Position numbers and translations under genes: made by a program. From NCBI GenBank assembly GCA_017591395.1, contig WEDG01009040.1:38960-102959 (forward strand): 64,000 bases of DNA, given 5' to 3'. A model generated the notes under the pieces. It did not search any database. It had not been told where the DNA came from and saw only the letters and a list, made by a program, of their open reading frames with translations. Of the stretch, positions 44,665 to 55,224 are shown in pieces. How positions within the stretch are numbered: the stretch's first letter is position 1; every line of letters starts with the position of its first letter. The stretch comes from Schistocephalus solidus (lineage: Eukaryota; Platyhelminthes; Cestoda; Diphyllobothriidea; Diphyllobothriidae).

Positions 44665-45520
44665 ACATCAGCGCACACCATCTACACTCCCTACTCATAC
44701 AACACCCTCACCATCATAATAATGTACCTGATAAAATAACGGTGTCCTAGAAACCGTGGCTTGGAAGGCTGCCAATCTGACGCTTACACCAAACCACGCT
44801 GTCGGCCCAGTGTATGTGTTGTGTGTGTCGAGTGGCTGAGCATTGTACTGGGAGTCAGACGGCGATGGCTACTCCATATCCCCTGAGTAAGTAAATCCTG
44901 GCGTGTGCGTTATGGGGGCCAGGTCATGCTGTGGCGCGCGAAGACAGGTACGCCGACCCGTCAGCCAATGTGCCTACTCCCATCTCAGACAAGTGAATGG
45001 CTCGGATGGTGGTCTGATTGTGGAGGTGGGGGAGAGAGTGAAGTCAACAACTCAGCGCATTTTCCTCACTATAAACAATCCGACGCGCTTGAAACTATCA
45101 CGGTGCGCTAAAAGCCGTGGCTTGGAAGTTTGCCAACTGACGGGATAACTCTGACCTCACGGTCAGCTCAATGTGTGTTTTGTGTGGAGTGACGGACTGG
45201 CGGACTGAGAATCAGGCTGCAATGGCTCTTTCTTAATGTGGCCTTTATGGCCCTCCCACTCCGTGGGATCCGAGTCAGGTGTGGTGGTACACCCAGGAGC
45301 GGCTCCAGCTGCGCCAGCCACCTGCACCCTCTCCCATCTCCGGTCTTCGTGACTCTGTCTTGACATCGGGCTTAGGTGGGGAGGAGGAGAGAGTGCGTTG
45401 GATACAGCGCAAGTCTACTATCACTTTAAACTAATTCATGCGCAAGTCACCGTCCCTGCACCACTTGGTGTGGAGCATGCGGTGGACCTCGTCGAAATCG
45501 ACGGTCGAACTGTCACATGC
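44665..45520 (+). repeat. 3' tail of LINE copy E (hairpin modules plus T unit)
   Basis: Same order as copies A and D: 'aataacggtgtcctagaaac', the 'atgctgtggcgcgcgaagac' block at 44927, the hairpin module 'cacggtgcgctaaaagccgt' at 45101, and a T unit at 45245-45515 that ends with the 'cgtcgaaatcgacggtcg' near-palindrome. Confidence 0.8.
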
Positions 45521-45910
45521 ACAAGTTGTGGTTTAGGTAGTTGCCAACTGACGGGATAACACTGTACTCATTGGAGTATTTTGGGGTTACTGTAGGACCG
45601 CGATTCAGGCTGTCATGGCTCCTTCTCAGTTTGCACTTTATGGCATTCTCACTGATGTGAGGTCCGAATCATCCTGGTCCCTGTAGTGGGGATCTAGTCG
45701 TGTGCGATACATATAGACGGGGTGTTGAGCCTTGTTAGCGATGCAACCGCGTTCATTTCGGTTGAACAGATACTGGTCCGAAATCAGCACAAGCTGGGCG
45801 AGGAAGGAGAGGATGTCATGTATGCTACGCAAGTCACCGATGCCGCGCCCACTGCGTTAGGAAGGCGGTAAACGTTGGAATTATTATACTTATTATATGT
45901 ACACATAAAT

Positions 45911-46264
45911 TAAGGCAAGGTGGCCTAAACAAGACACGGGAATACGAACCGTCCACAATAGATGTGGCTTTGTACTAAGTTCCAAGGAAATTCTGTTTAG
46001 GGTTACGTTTAAGTTAGAGGTTAACTTCATGCATAGACTGAGGGTTAAGGTTTTTATCGTGCTAAATGTAGCGTTTATGTTTAGGATAGACCTAGAGTTA
46101 AGATTGGCGGAACAGTCTCCTTTTATTTTAGGATAAGGTTTAGCAGTAATACACTTTTATATGTATCCTTCGGGAAATTTACTGTAAGGCCAACCATTTT
46201 AAGCAGGTGGGGCGGTTCCTACTCACGTGTCGCGTTTAGGCGGCCATACAAGGCATCCCTGCCG
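45911..46264. mobile_element. telomere-like MITE (M1)
   Basis: The left end 'aaggtggcctaaacaagaca' pairs with the right end, whose reverse complement is 'gcctaaacgcgacacg' preceded by 'agggatgccttgtatggccg'. The interior has 'agggttacgtttaagttaga' and 'gactgagggttaaggttt'. It matches the 30907 copy in orientation. The outermost bases of the left end are lost. Confidence 0.7.
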
Positions 46265-46374
46265 AAGTATTTATAATAATGCAGAGTAATAGATGATTTT
46301 CCCTAACAAATCAGGAGATGGCTTACATTCAAAAATACCTCAGTAGGCTGTGTCGGGGCTAAAAACGGATCTCG

Positions 46375-47690
46375 CCTGAACTCCAAGCCGACATTCATCT
46401 ACACTAACGCGCAAAGCCTCCTATCAAAAATCAGTGAACTGTGAATCCATATCTGTGACTTGCTCCCAGACCTTATCTCAATAACAGAAACCTGGTTATT
46501 GCAACAGATTGACGACATGGAGTTTGCACTTCCTGGATTTCAACTGTTTCGTAGAGACAGAGAAAATAGAAGGCGTGGAGGTATAGCAACATTTGTAAAG
46601 AATGGCTTGCATATTTCAGAAAAAAATTCTGAGCTAACTTGTACGAAAGCAGTCAGGTTGACCGTAAGAGCAACGGGTTCTCAAAGCCTTGGTATTTTAA
46701 CGGTGTTTCGAATCCCTTCCCCAAAAAGGACCATGAAGCTGATGAACAATTGCTGGATGAGCTCAAGTTATTTACTATGCGGTCGAATTCTCTCATAGTT
46801 GGTGGACTTTAATGCACCTAACATCGACTGGAGCTCTGCCGCCGCGGACTGCTCTGAAACGGCATTTGACTGGCTGCTTCTGCGAACAACTGGCAAGTTG
46901 CTTCTTACCCGACACGCCTTGTTTCCGACGCGGGTTCGCGAGGGCCAGCAGATGAACTGCCTCGACCTTCTGTTCACCAAGTCGTCTGACAACATCGATA
47001 TTGTGAATAGCTTGCCCCTACTAGGCAGAGCGACCATATGTTTCTCATGTGGGAATACATATTGTTCTCTTTGCCGGCCCAACCGCCTGAGCTCCGACCA
47101 AATATTTGTCGTGGGGATTTCGAGTAGATGAAAAATGACCGCTGTCCTATTGACCGGGCATCCCTATTCTCCGATGATATCGACGAAGCTTGAGGCCAAT
47201 TCAAAGAGATGGTTCGCAACCTCATTTATAAACGCCACCCATTCATACAAATAGGGATATCAAAAAGAATTCACTGGTTGCCTCCATCCTTAAAGACGGA
47301 AGTTAAAACGAAGAGAAAACTATACAAAAAAGCTCACATTGATATGTTGCTGGAATTCCTCAACAGTTACATATTACAGAGAAACCGGGTCAAAAGTATC
47401 ATCGCCAGAGGTCGACTGGTCTTCGAAAGGATTTGTTGAAGCGTGCCATTATTTATCCTAAATTCCTTTACAATTACATAAGGCAGAGTACGCAGACCAA
47501 AGATCCAATCCCATTATCGGTGAAATTATCGGCTAAACGATTTGCCGAAAGTTCTTCAAAGACGGACGACTCCAGGTTCGAAAGTTTGCGCGCAGCTGCA
47601 GCGAATGACGCTCAAGTCAACTTATTTGATCAATCAAACGTGACGATTAGCCTTCCTTTAAAGAAGATGATACAAATATGCATGAGATAG
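46375..47690 (+). pseudogene. CR1-like LINE endonuclease fragment
   Basis: Contains the blocks FIYTNAQSLLSKISEL (46400-46440), DLISITETWL (46468-46497), FRRDRENRRRGGIATFVKNG, VDFNAPNIDWSS (46802-46837), LDLLFTKSSDNI and then the usual post-endonuclease linker (RGRLVFERIC, RAIIYPKFLYNYIRQSTQTK). NAQSL, TETW and DFNAPNIDW are signature motifs of the CR1/jockey APE-type endonuclease, with Glu and Asp/Asn catalytic residues present. Stops at 46441 and 46796 and frame changes near 47130 and 47435 break it. The RT that should follow is absent; the sequence ends before the TA-cored palindrome. It may be the same family as the RT scrap at 3503-3890. Confidence 0.85.
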
Positions 47691-47794
47691 GCGGAGAGAG
47701 TTGTAAAACGTTCAAGTTGAGTAGAAATGGAGCCAAAATTGAACAGAATATCAGTCTTTTGATCATACACGCCAGGAGAATAAGAGCAAAAATT

Positions 47795-47842
47795 ACTGTT
47801 GTTTCAAATGACAGCTGTGTCCTAAAAGAAATAATCGCACAG

Positions 47843-47894
<52 letters not shown>

Positions 47895-47942
47895 CTGTGC
47901 GATTATTTATTTTAGGACACAGCTGTCTTTTGAAACAACAGT
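47795..47942. repeat. ~50-bp perfect-looking palindrome with (TA)n core
   Basis: The left arm 47795-47845 ('actgttgtttcaaatgacag', 'ctgtgtcctaaaag', 'aataatcgcacagct') and the right arm 47891-47942 are reverse complements with about two differences. They are separated by a pure TA run of about 45 bp. The right arm is immediately followed by repeat R. Confidence 0.9.
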
Positions 47943-48202
47943 GCGTAACACTCACTGATGTGGTTAGAATCTCACTCGATCCTATTTTGTCCGTCCGTCC
48001 GCCCGCCAGCTAGCTACCGGCGATAAACGAACGCTGTGTCATAGGACACATACCACATATAATGCACAGGTATGTTGCTAAGGGTGCAAGAGGCAAGACG
48101 CAGACAGCTTTTTCACGGTTGGTACCGATCATCAGTACGTCATATGCCTTGTGCAGAGAGGTACATAAACAAGTCAAACAAGTGCGTAACACTCACTGAT
48201 GC
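47941..48202. repeat. ~241-bp tandem repeat R (1.1 units) with hammerhead-like core
   Basis: 'gtgcgtaacactcactgatg' recurs at 47941 and 48182, so one full 241-bp unit and the start of another are present. It matches the repeat at 32640-32928 throughout ('cgataaacgaacg', 'gtcataggacacat', 'accgatcatcagt'). The minus strand carries CTGATGA (48135-48129), CGGT...ACCG pairing and GAAA (48114-48111). Confidence 0.7.
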
Positions 48203-48345
48203 AGAATGATATTACCGACAAAGACAAGGGAGACTGGAAGGGCCATTTCTGGCTTATGAGCCGCTATCAGCTGCGCCCGAGGTTCGAACTCGCGACGTGT
48301 CGGGCAGAAGCCCAACGCTCTACCCACTGCGCCACGAGCTCTTTT
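48203..48345 (-). repeat. tRNA-derived SINE-C copy 1
   Basis: The minus strand has 'gagctcgtggcgcagtgggt' with A-box 'tggcgcagtgggtagagc' and B-box 'gagttcgaacctcgggcgc'. It ends with 'gccagaaatggcccttccag', 'tctcccttgtctttgtcgg' and 'taatatcattctgc'. A and B boxes at tRNA spacing indicate an internal Pol III promoter. The non-tRNA 3' body makes it a SINE. Confidence 0.8.
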
Positions 48346-48483
48346 TCTTGCCGGTTTCGATCGGGAATATTAACAATGGTAGTTGGGCGCTCACCGATCG
48401 GTTACAGGACTCACTCGTCCAATTGTGCCCTTGGGGTGAACTCTAGAGCCCCGCAAGCAGCCACAGAGCAGCTAGTGATATAG

Positions 48484-48640
48484 GCAGAATGATATTACCA
48501 ACAAAAACAAGGGAGACTGGAAGGGCCATTTCTGGCTTATTAGCCGTCATCAGCCAGCCATACCCAACCCCAGGCGCTGCGGCGCAAGGCTCGAACTCGC
48601 GACCTGTTGGTCAGAAGTCCAACGCTCTACTCACGGATCT
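48484..48640 (-). repeat. tRNA-derived SINE-C copy 2
   Basis: Same layout as copy 1: the plus strand starts 'cagaatgatattaccaacaa' and reaches the B box as 'ggctcgaactcgcgacctg' and the A-box region as 'caacgctctactcacg'. It has a longer body segment ('cagccagccatacccaaccc') that copy 1 lacks. Confidence 0.8.
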
Positions 48641-48647
48641 TCCCTGC

Positions 48648-49045
48648 GGCTGCTTGCGGAGCTGTAGAGTGAACTCCAAGGTATAACGGGACGAGTGGGT
48701 CCTGTAAGCGATCGGTGAGCGCCCAACTACCATTGTTAATATTCCCGATCGAAACCGGCAAGACAGCGAACTCGTGGCATAGTTGTTAGAGCGTTGGACT
48801 TCTAACAACAGGTCGCGAATTTAAGCCTCGGGCGCCGCGGGGCCTGGGTCAGGTAGGGCTGGCTGATGACGGCTAATAAGCCAGAAATGGCCATTCCAGG
48901 CTCCCTTGTCTTTGTCGGTAGTATAATTCTGCCTATATCACTAGCCGCTCTGCGGCTGCTGACAGGGCTCTAGAGAGAGCCTCGAGGCACAATGGGACGA
49001 GTGAGTTCTGTAACCGATCGGGGAGTGCCCATTTCCCATAGCTTA
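48648..49045 (+). repeat. SINE-C copy 3 with companion unit on both sides
   Basis: The tRNA-like part is at 48772-48835 ('aactcgtggcatagttgtta', 'ggtcgcgaatttaagcc') and the 3' body is at 48860-48945. The companion unit precedes it (48648-48765, 'gcgatcggtgagcgcccaac', 'attcccgatcgaaaccggca') and a second companion follows (48946-49045). The repeating unit is therefore about 300 bp and tandem. The first companion is inverted relative to that at 48346-48470. Confidence 0.7.
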
Positions 49046-49511
49046 TTTTTGTGTCAGCTGATATGTGGCAAAAGTTCAATTAAACCACACGTAAGATTAT
49101 TAATTTATTCGCATCCCCCTTCAAACGTCAGTTGTCTCATGTAAACTAGAGATCCTAACTGGACAGGGGATGCTTCACAACTTTTCCTCTTAAGGGATAA
49201 AAGTATCACATGAGAAAATATTTAAACGTTTAGAAAGCATTTTAGGCAGACAGAGAATTGGGGGTAGGTCCGGAGAATTGGACAGAATCCAGTTAAACCA
49301 TCTCTATCTCTCTTTGTGCCTTACAAGCACCTCTTTTGCTCGAAAGGCTGTTGGCAGTTTCATCCGCATCCATTCCATAGTCAACACTGGTAGAGAGAAA
49401 TGCATGTTATGTCGTTGGGCCGAAATTCCCTGGTCCAGAAACGTAAAATAATTAGTTTTATATAAATATACTGCTATGGCATTTGAGTAGCCATTATTTT
49501 TCTAAATTACG

Positions 49512-50880
49512 GTGAAGAAACAGCCACTTCCACCTCAGCTGCCCCCGCATAATACTGAAGCGAAAATGGCAAAAATGATTTCAGACACAGAATTTGGGAA
49601 ATGGGCTAACATCCTCAGCATTAAAGCCATGCTGAGACAAATTAAACTACGGCGAAGAGGCCATTTCATGAGGATCGATGACGAGTACCTACCCAAGCGA
49701 CTCTTCTATGGCGGTCGCTACAGGGTGCTCGCGGACAAGGAGGACAAAAAATACGTTTTTCAATCACTTAAAAATCAAACCGGAGACCTGGGAGGACCGC
49801 GCCCAGGATGGAATGACCTGGGTAATATATGTTAAGAAAGAAGCACTAATCTAGGAGGCCAACCGGATCGCCACTGTCACAGCCAAAGCAGTGACCCACA
49901 AATCTCAAGCTCCTCCGACCAACCACGTCAACATCCAATCCCCTCCAACATTCCCATGCTGCTAACGCATATTCCATGCAGAGACCCCCTCTGGACACCT
50001 CCGGACCCGATGTGACAACAACCCATCAAATCCACATTCTGCCTCCGTAATCGCCCCTCTTGTAACCCCTACACCAACCGCGTGGCGACCGCCACCACCA
50101 CCACCACCAGTGATCATACTCCAACTGTCCTGTCACCCCTGTGTAGACCTCTTCGCCTCCCACCTCCTCCATTATCCCTGCCACAACTCCTGCGACAACG
50201 GCTACGATGACAAATACTATGTCCCCCACTCTTGCCATCGATGAGAACACTTGCTATGTCCCATCAACCACTAGCCTCCCCAGCACCGCCCCACCACCAA
50301 CAATTTTAACTCGATCCTGACCTCTCTCTTCTGCAATCGCACATTCACCTCACGCTCGCTTGCTAATCGATCACATCGAGACTGACGCAAGAGTGCCGGG
50401 AGGTCCTTCATGCCCTCGCCACATCCGCCTTCACCCTCCTCACTGCCCACGTACATTTATTCACCAAATGGACTTATTCGGTCACATGCGTCTCCGGTAA
50501 ACGCTGCGGTAGAACCCCGTCGGCAATGCTATATCACTAAATATCTTTTCACTTGCACCTACACCCCAAATGAACACGTACACGCACACACCGCAGGCAC
50601 GAACCAGAAACCTCTCATGTAAGTGGGGAGTGGGTTCGTCGGATCCCTTTCCATATGACTCCTCTGCTACGTGTAGGATCGGAGCAGTTAACCTCGCTTA
50701 TTGTGTTAGGAGATCCAGGTCATGTATGTGGCACGCGCTGACGAGCTCTCTAGTTCTATAAGCTACTGCGCCCAATGCCTGCATCAGAAAACTGACTTGC
50801 TCGGGCAGTCCACTGGTGTCTGAAAGTGGGAAGAAAAGAGAGAGTGTGTGTGTCTCAGCGCATATTTATCACTAAAAACC
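49512..50880 (+). pseudogene. decayed LINE copy F: connector and fingers
   Basis: The frame at 49512-49835 holds LRRRGHFMRIDDEYLPKRLF, the connector block matching [20 protein letters not shown] of copy C, then [10 protein letters not shown] in a shifted frame. Later come CRTFR-like remains near 49960, CNRTFTSR at 50330-50360 (finger 2) and a finger 5 relic near 50440-50500 ('cactgcccacgtacatttat', 'ggtcacatgcgtctcc'). It is strongly diverged. Confidence 0.7.
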
Positions 50881-51701
50881 ATATCTTTACCTCTCTTTTA
50901 AGTAAAGATGCTTTTTAAAATTTATGTGGTTATTTTCTCGGTTATCTGTCTAAACAGGCTTCCTTTATTTGTATAATTTGTTCGTATTTACTTGAAACAC
51001 ATTTTCGCACTTTCAGCATTTCCGCTTTCGTTCAGAGAAGTGTTATCTCAAGCGAATGTAATATTAAATTCAATATTTACTTTGTGTTTTTATTTAAACG
51101 AGGGTTGTTCATTATTCAGCTGGAGCTTTAGTCGATGCATTTTGACCGGTTGCTGATTGACTAAAGATTATTCATAACTTTTACATCGATCATCAGTCAG
51201 ATCATTTACTATATACAGGTGGTTGCAAAGACGTTTATTTAAAAGCGAATCGACTGCAATGTAGAAACTGACTTGGAAATATTTTCCTCTCTCACAAGCT
51301 CGTCTTGAAAACGTATAAACACTTGTCGGCTAATTATTTATGAGGTCCGATACCTACCTCATGTTAGTGTAAGTTGTGCTATTCAAGTAGTGGCCAGAGA
51401 GCTCCAAGTTTATTTTTTTCAGTGGCGCGCCCAGTTTCAAAAACCTAAACAGTCAATCCCTGGCAAGTATGAGTTTTAAAGTTAGGAAACTTAAGGCCAC
51501 TGAGCAAAAAACGTACTTTTTAAAACTGTAATGTGCAGTGGAGCACTCTTACTAGAGTGTTGGGGATAAACATTGTGCTTAGGTGGAAAAGTCGCCAGTA
51601 TTCATGCCTCAAAGGGGGGACAAGCTGACCGTTATCGCTGTGAGCTGGTTTCATGCTGAAAAACCTTCCCGATGGGTATTTTCAGTGCACCTGGTAGAGA
51701 T
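50881..51701. other. no gene recognised
   Basis: AT-rich, only short frames, and no member of the repeat families seen elsewhere in the window. Confidence 0.45.
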
Positions 51702-52035
51702 TTCTTGACAAGCTCACAATATGCGACCCAACTCAGGGAATAAAGGAAACGTCAGAGTGCAATACGCGACCGTATTAGAAAGCTAACTCTTTGTCTATCT
51801 ATTGCGCTCGTAAAGATTAGCATTCGTTTACGGGTTAGTAGGGCCAGGCACTATACTTCGTTGGCCATAGGGTGGCTAAATTATCGGGTCAAATGGTAAC
51901 TTTCCAGGCCTCGACTAGTAAAACGCAGCATTCGTTTCAAAACGCATCGCGCAGAGCCGGCCTCGTTCTTACACCCGTCAAGGATGCGTATAAAAGTGGG
52001 TCAGGTCAGCTAGGAATGAAATCGCCTCCGATGGT
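51702..52035. mobile_element. MITE-like M3, left part, split by LINE B
   Basis: 'cttgacaagctcacaatatg' and 'cgacccaactcagggaataa' form the terminal repeat. Further on, 'ggtaactttccagg', 'cgtttcaaaacgca', 'cccgtcaaggat' and 'gtcagctaggaatga' follow the order of the reverse complement of 8924-9520. The similarity stops exactly where LINE B's 3' end begins. Confidence 0.75.
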
Positions 52036-52621
52036 TTACCGCAGGTTGTCGTGGAGGCGCATGTGTCCTTATAGGCCCCTGCGGTGTATAAATGCGCGGG
52101 AGCAGCGAGGGCAGTGGAGGCGGGCTCGGCGACTATATGTCGGAACCCCAGGCATTGGTTCACCAACCTCCGTGCGATGGATTCGCAGGTAACAGACCAG
52201 GCCGATGTGTGAGTTGAAGTTGCGGGCGTAGTGTGGGCAGGAGAAATCGGTAGAGACTGAGGGGGATGTCATTGCTGGAAGTGGGGGTGGCAGTGGCGGT
52301 AAATATGGCAGGAGTTGAGGATGTGCATGGTGTATCGGTGTTGTCGGCATTGCGGTGAATTCCGCTGTCATGGATACGCATGTGACCGAATAGGCCCATG
52401 CGATGAGTAAATGCGCGAGGACAGTGAGGGCAGTGGAGGCGGCGATCTCTGCTGTGTGTTGGTGCTCCAGGCACTGGTTCACCAGTCTCTGTACGATGGA
52501 TTCGCAAGTGACCGACTAGGTCGATGGGTGAAATGAAGGTGCGGTCACATTGTGGACAGTTTAGGAGAGAGTCCCCATCGCTGATGGTGGTGATGGTGGT
52601 GGTTGTGGTATTGAAGGTCAA
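52036..52621 (-). pseudogene. LINE B fingers 2-5
   Basis: Finger 2 CPQCDRTFISPIDLVGHLRI (52557-52495), finger 3 CPHCPRAFTHRMGLFGHMRI (52431-52369), finger 4 in a shifted frame (CPHYARNFNSHIGLVCYLRI, second Cys lost) and finger 5 CPRCSRAFIHRRGL followed by a stop. The linkers GEPVPGAPTHSRDRRLH and GEPMPGVPTYSRRARLH precede fingers 3 and 5. The order and the 42-residue spacing within pairs match copy A. Confidence 0.85.
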
Positions 52622-52647
52622 GGCGGTGGTGGTTGCGGTGGTGGGCG

Positions 52648-53618
52648 TGACAGGCGATGAGTAGAGGGATGTGGTCTCTATGATGGTGGGAGTAATGGAA
52701 TTGATTCCAGGAGTGAGGGTGGGAGAGTCAGAAGGAGGGTTGGCCGAATTTTACATAGAAATTGGAATTGTCGGATTGTTGGTGCATTGCGTCCGAAGAT
52801 GTCCAACCAGGCCGATTCGCGCGCGGAAGATGCGTTGACAGCGCGGGCATGTTGGCAGGGCCTGGGCATTGGCGGTGTTGGTGCGGGGCGCTGGTGACTT
52901 TCGTGCCGCTCTTTTGGCCTAGGCGGCGGCGATCCGGTTGGCCTCATAGATTGCTGAACCAGTCTTCACTGATCTTCTCCATGCCGGTCTATCCCGGGCG
53001 AGGTCCTCCCAGGTCGCCGAGTTGATTTGCAGGTGCTTCAGCGATTTCTTCAAAGTGTCCTTGTAGCGTCGTTTTTGACCTCCTGCCGGCGAGAAACCCG
53101 TAGCGACATCTCCGTAGAAAAGTCGTTTTGGGTAGTCGCTCGTCGTCCATTCTTACCAGGTGGCCGCTCCATCGCAGTTGCACTTGCCTCAGCATGACAT
53201 GGATGCTGAGGATTCCGGTCCACTCCAGGACTTCCGTGTCCGGGATCCTGTCTTGCCATCTCAGCTTCAGTATTCTGCGGAGGCAGCTGAGATGAAAGTG
53301 ATTCAGCTTCCTGGCTTGGTTCGAGTAGACGATCCAGGTATCCGATCCGTAAATGAGTGTCGCCAAGACGACGGCCTTGTACATCTTCAGTTTGATGTTC
53401 AGGTGAATACCGTGGCGATTCCACACGGAGGCCTGCATCCGGCCGAAGGTCTGACTGGCTTTGGAGATCCGTTGGGCAACCTCGTCATCGATTCTCGTGT
53501 TGCGTGACAGCGTGCTTCCTAGATAAGCGAAGGTTTCCACGTTTTTGAGTTGAGCACCGTTGACATTTGATTCGAGGAGCATTGTATTCCGCGCTGGGTG
53601 GCGGCTGGTGCATGACAA
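52648..53618 (-). pseudogene. LINE B connector and first finger
   Basis: The frame 53618-52989 gives [80 protein letters not shown] and [17 protein letters not shown], then shifts. Finger 1 is recognisable on the minus strand near 52850-52785 as CPRCQRIFRARIGLVGHLRT-like residues across frames. It is followed by a long Pro/Ser/Thr-rich spacer. Confidence 0.8.
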
Positions 53619-54702
53619 CCGTTTTGGCTGTACTGATTTTTAATCCAAAATCGGCGCAGCCTGCGGCGAAGAGGTCCATACTCCTTTGCATGTCCTCCTC
53701 CGTCACGGTGTTAAGGGCGCAGTCGTCCGCGAAGAGCAAGTCATGGACTGTAGTCGTAGACACGCGTTGAAGCCTGCATACGCCGACTGTTGAGAAGGTG
53801 CCCGTCAGTTCTATGAGTGATGCGGATCCCAGGCTGTTCATCACGGTAGGCGTCCATCAGCATAGCCGAGAACATGAGACTGAACAGCGTGGGAGCCACT
53901 ACGCAGCCCTGCTTCACTCCGTTGGTCACTGCGAATGCTTCGGATACCGTCCGTTGTCAGTGACGCACGCCATCATCCCGTCATGAAGCTGACGCACCAC
54001 GTGCGTGAACCACTCAGGACAGCCGAATTTCTGCATGACTTTCCACAGTCCGCCGAGAGTAACCGTGTCAAAGGCTTTCGTTAGATCCACGAAGGTAGTT
54101 TACAGGTGAGTTCGCATCTCCTGGCACTTCTCTTGTAGCTGGCGGGCGGCAAAGATCATATCGGTTGTTCTGCGGTGTCGGCGGAAGCCACATTGGCTTT
54201 CCGGGAACAGGCCCTGCTCTAGGTGACCGTTCAGACGATAGAGAAGGATACGGGTGAAGATCTTCCCAGCGATGTTGAGCAACGAGATGCCTCTGTGATT
54301 ATCACAGAGTTGCCGGTTCCCCTTCCATTTGTAGGGATGGACGATGGTCATGTATTTTAAATCCTAAGGAACCTGTCCTTGGTGCCACATCTCCTGGAAG
54401 AGTGTTGTGAGTTCTGCCATCAGCCGGGGCCCACCGTGCTTGTAGACTTCCGGTGGGATGGCGTCGTATCCCGGTGCTTTACCGCTGGAAGTCTGCTGCC
54501 CGGCCCAGATGGTTTCTGGTAGGGAAGGCGGTCTATCCAGGTCATTGTTCGTGTCCACCTGAGGGAGCCGGTCAATGGCAGCATCGGAGATGGCTGATGA
54601 GAAATTAAGGACACTTCTGAAGTGCTCGGCCCAACGCTTCAGAATTTGGGATTTCTCTGTCAGCAGTGTTGTGCCATCAGAGCTGAGCAGCGGTGCGGTC
54701 CC
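53485..54702 (-). pseudogene. LINE B reverse transcriptase domain
   Basis: RT blocks in order: LLTEKSQILKRWAEHF, SSGKAPGYDAIPPEVYKHGG, LFQEMWHQGQVP followed by a stop, CDNHRGISLLNIAGKIFTRI, PESQCGFRRHRRTTDMIFAA, a stop, TTFVDLTKAFDTV (motif A with Asp, unlike copy A), MTNGVKQGCVVAPTLFSLMF (motif B) and HDLLFADDCALN with FADD at 53733-53722. Frames shift between motif A and motif B and again before FADD. The catalytic residues are recognisable, but no continuous frame joins them. Confidence 0.9.
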
Positions 54703-55224
54703 CTAGATGCACGGGCCGTAGGTGGTATTGAGGGTTTTGAAGAAGTTTTTCATTTTCTTGCCGTCCGCATACCCTTGCATTTCCTCAGCCTTTAGGATCA
54801 TCCAGGCGCCCTGCATCTTCCGCAGCCGTTGCCGTACAAGGCGCCGGCATCTGAAGAAGGCTTCTTTTGTGGCGTCAGTCCGAAGGTCCAGGTAGGCTTT
54901 GTGTAGTCCATTCTTCTCCGCGAGTAAGTTGTTGATGTCGGCATCATTGTCGTCAAACCAGTCCTGGTGTTGATAGCGTGCGCGTCCGAGGACTTCGAAG
55001 GCGGTGGACTGGATGACATTTTGCAGTTGACACCATCGTGTTTCCACAGTGCCGTTATTATCTAGAGTATGCAGGTTCTCGGTTATTTGGTTGCTGAAAT
55101 CAAAACAGTGAGGAGGCAAATTTAACAAAAGAGTAGTTAACTTACCTGGTGGTCGCTTACCTTGGGGCCTTTGTCGGGGTTGCATTCGGAGCCTCGTCTG
55201 GAGGATGATGAGGTGGTTATCTGT
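54703..55224 (-). pseudogene. LINE B linker region
   Basis: Continues the frame after the TGA through RPQGKRPPGK, WCQLQNVIQSTAFEVLGRAR, QDWFDDNDADINNLLAEK, LHKAYLDLRTDATKEAFF and KNFFKTLNTTYGPCI, then a stop at 54703. It contains a 52-nt intron-like stretch (55145-55094) at the same place and of the same length as in copy A. Confidence 0.8.
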
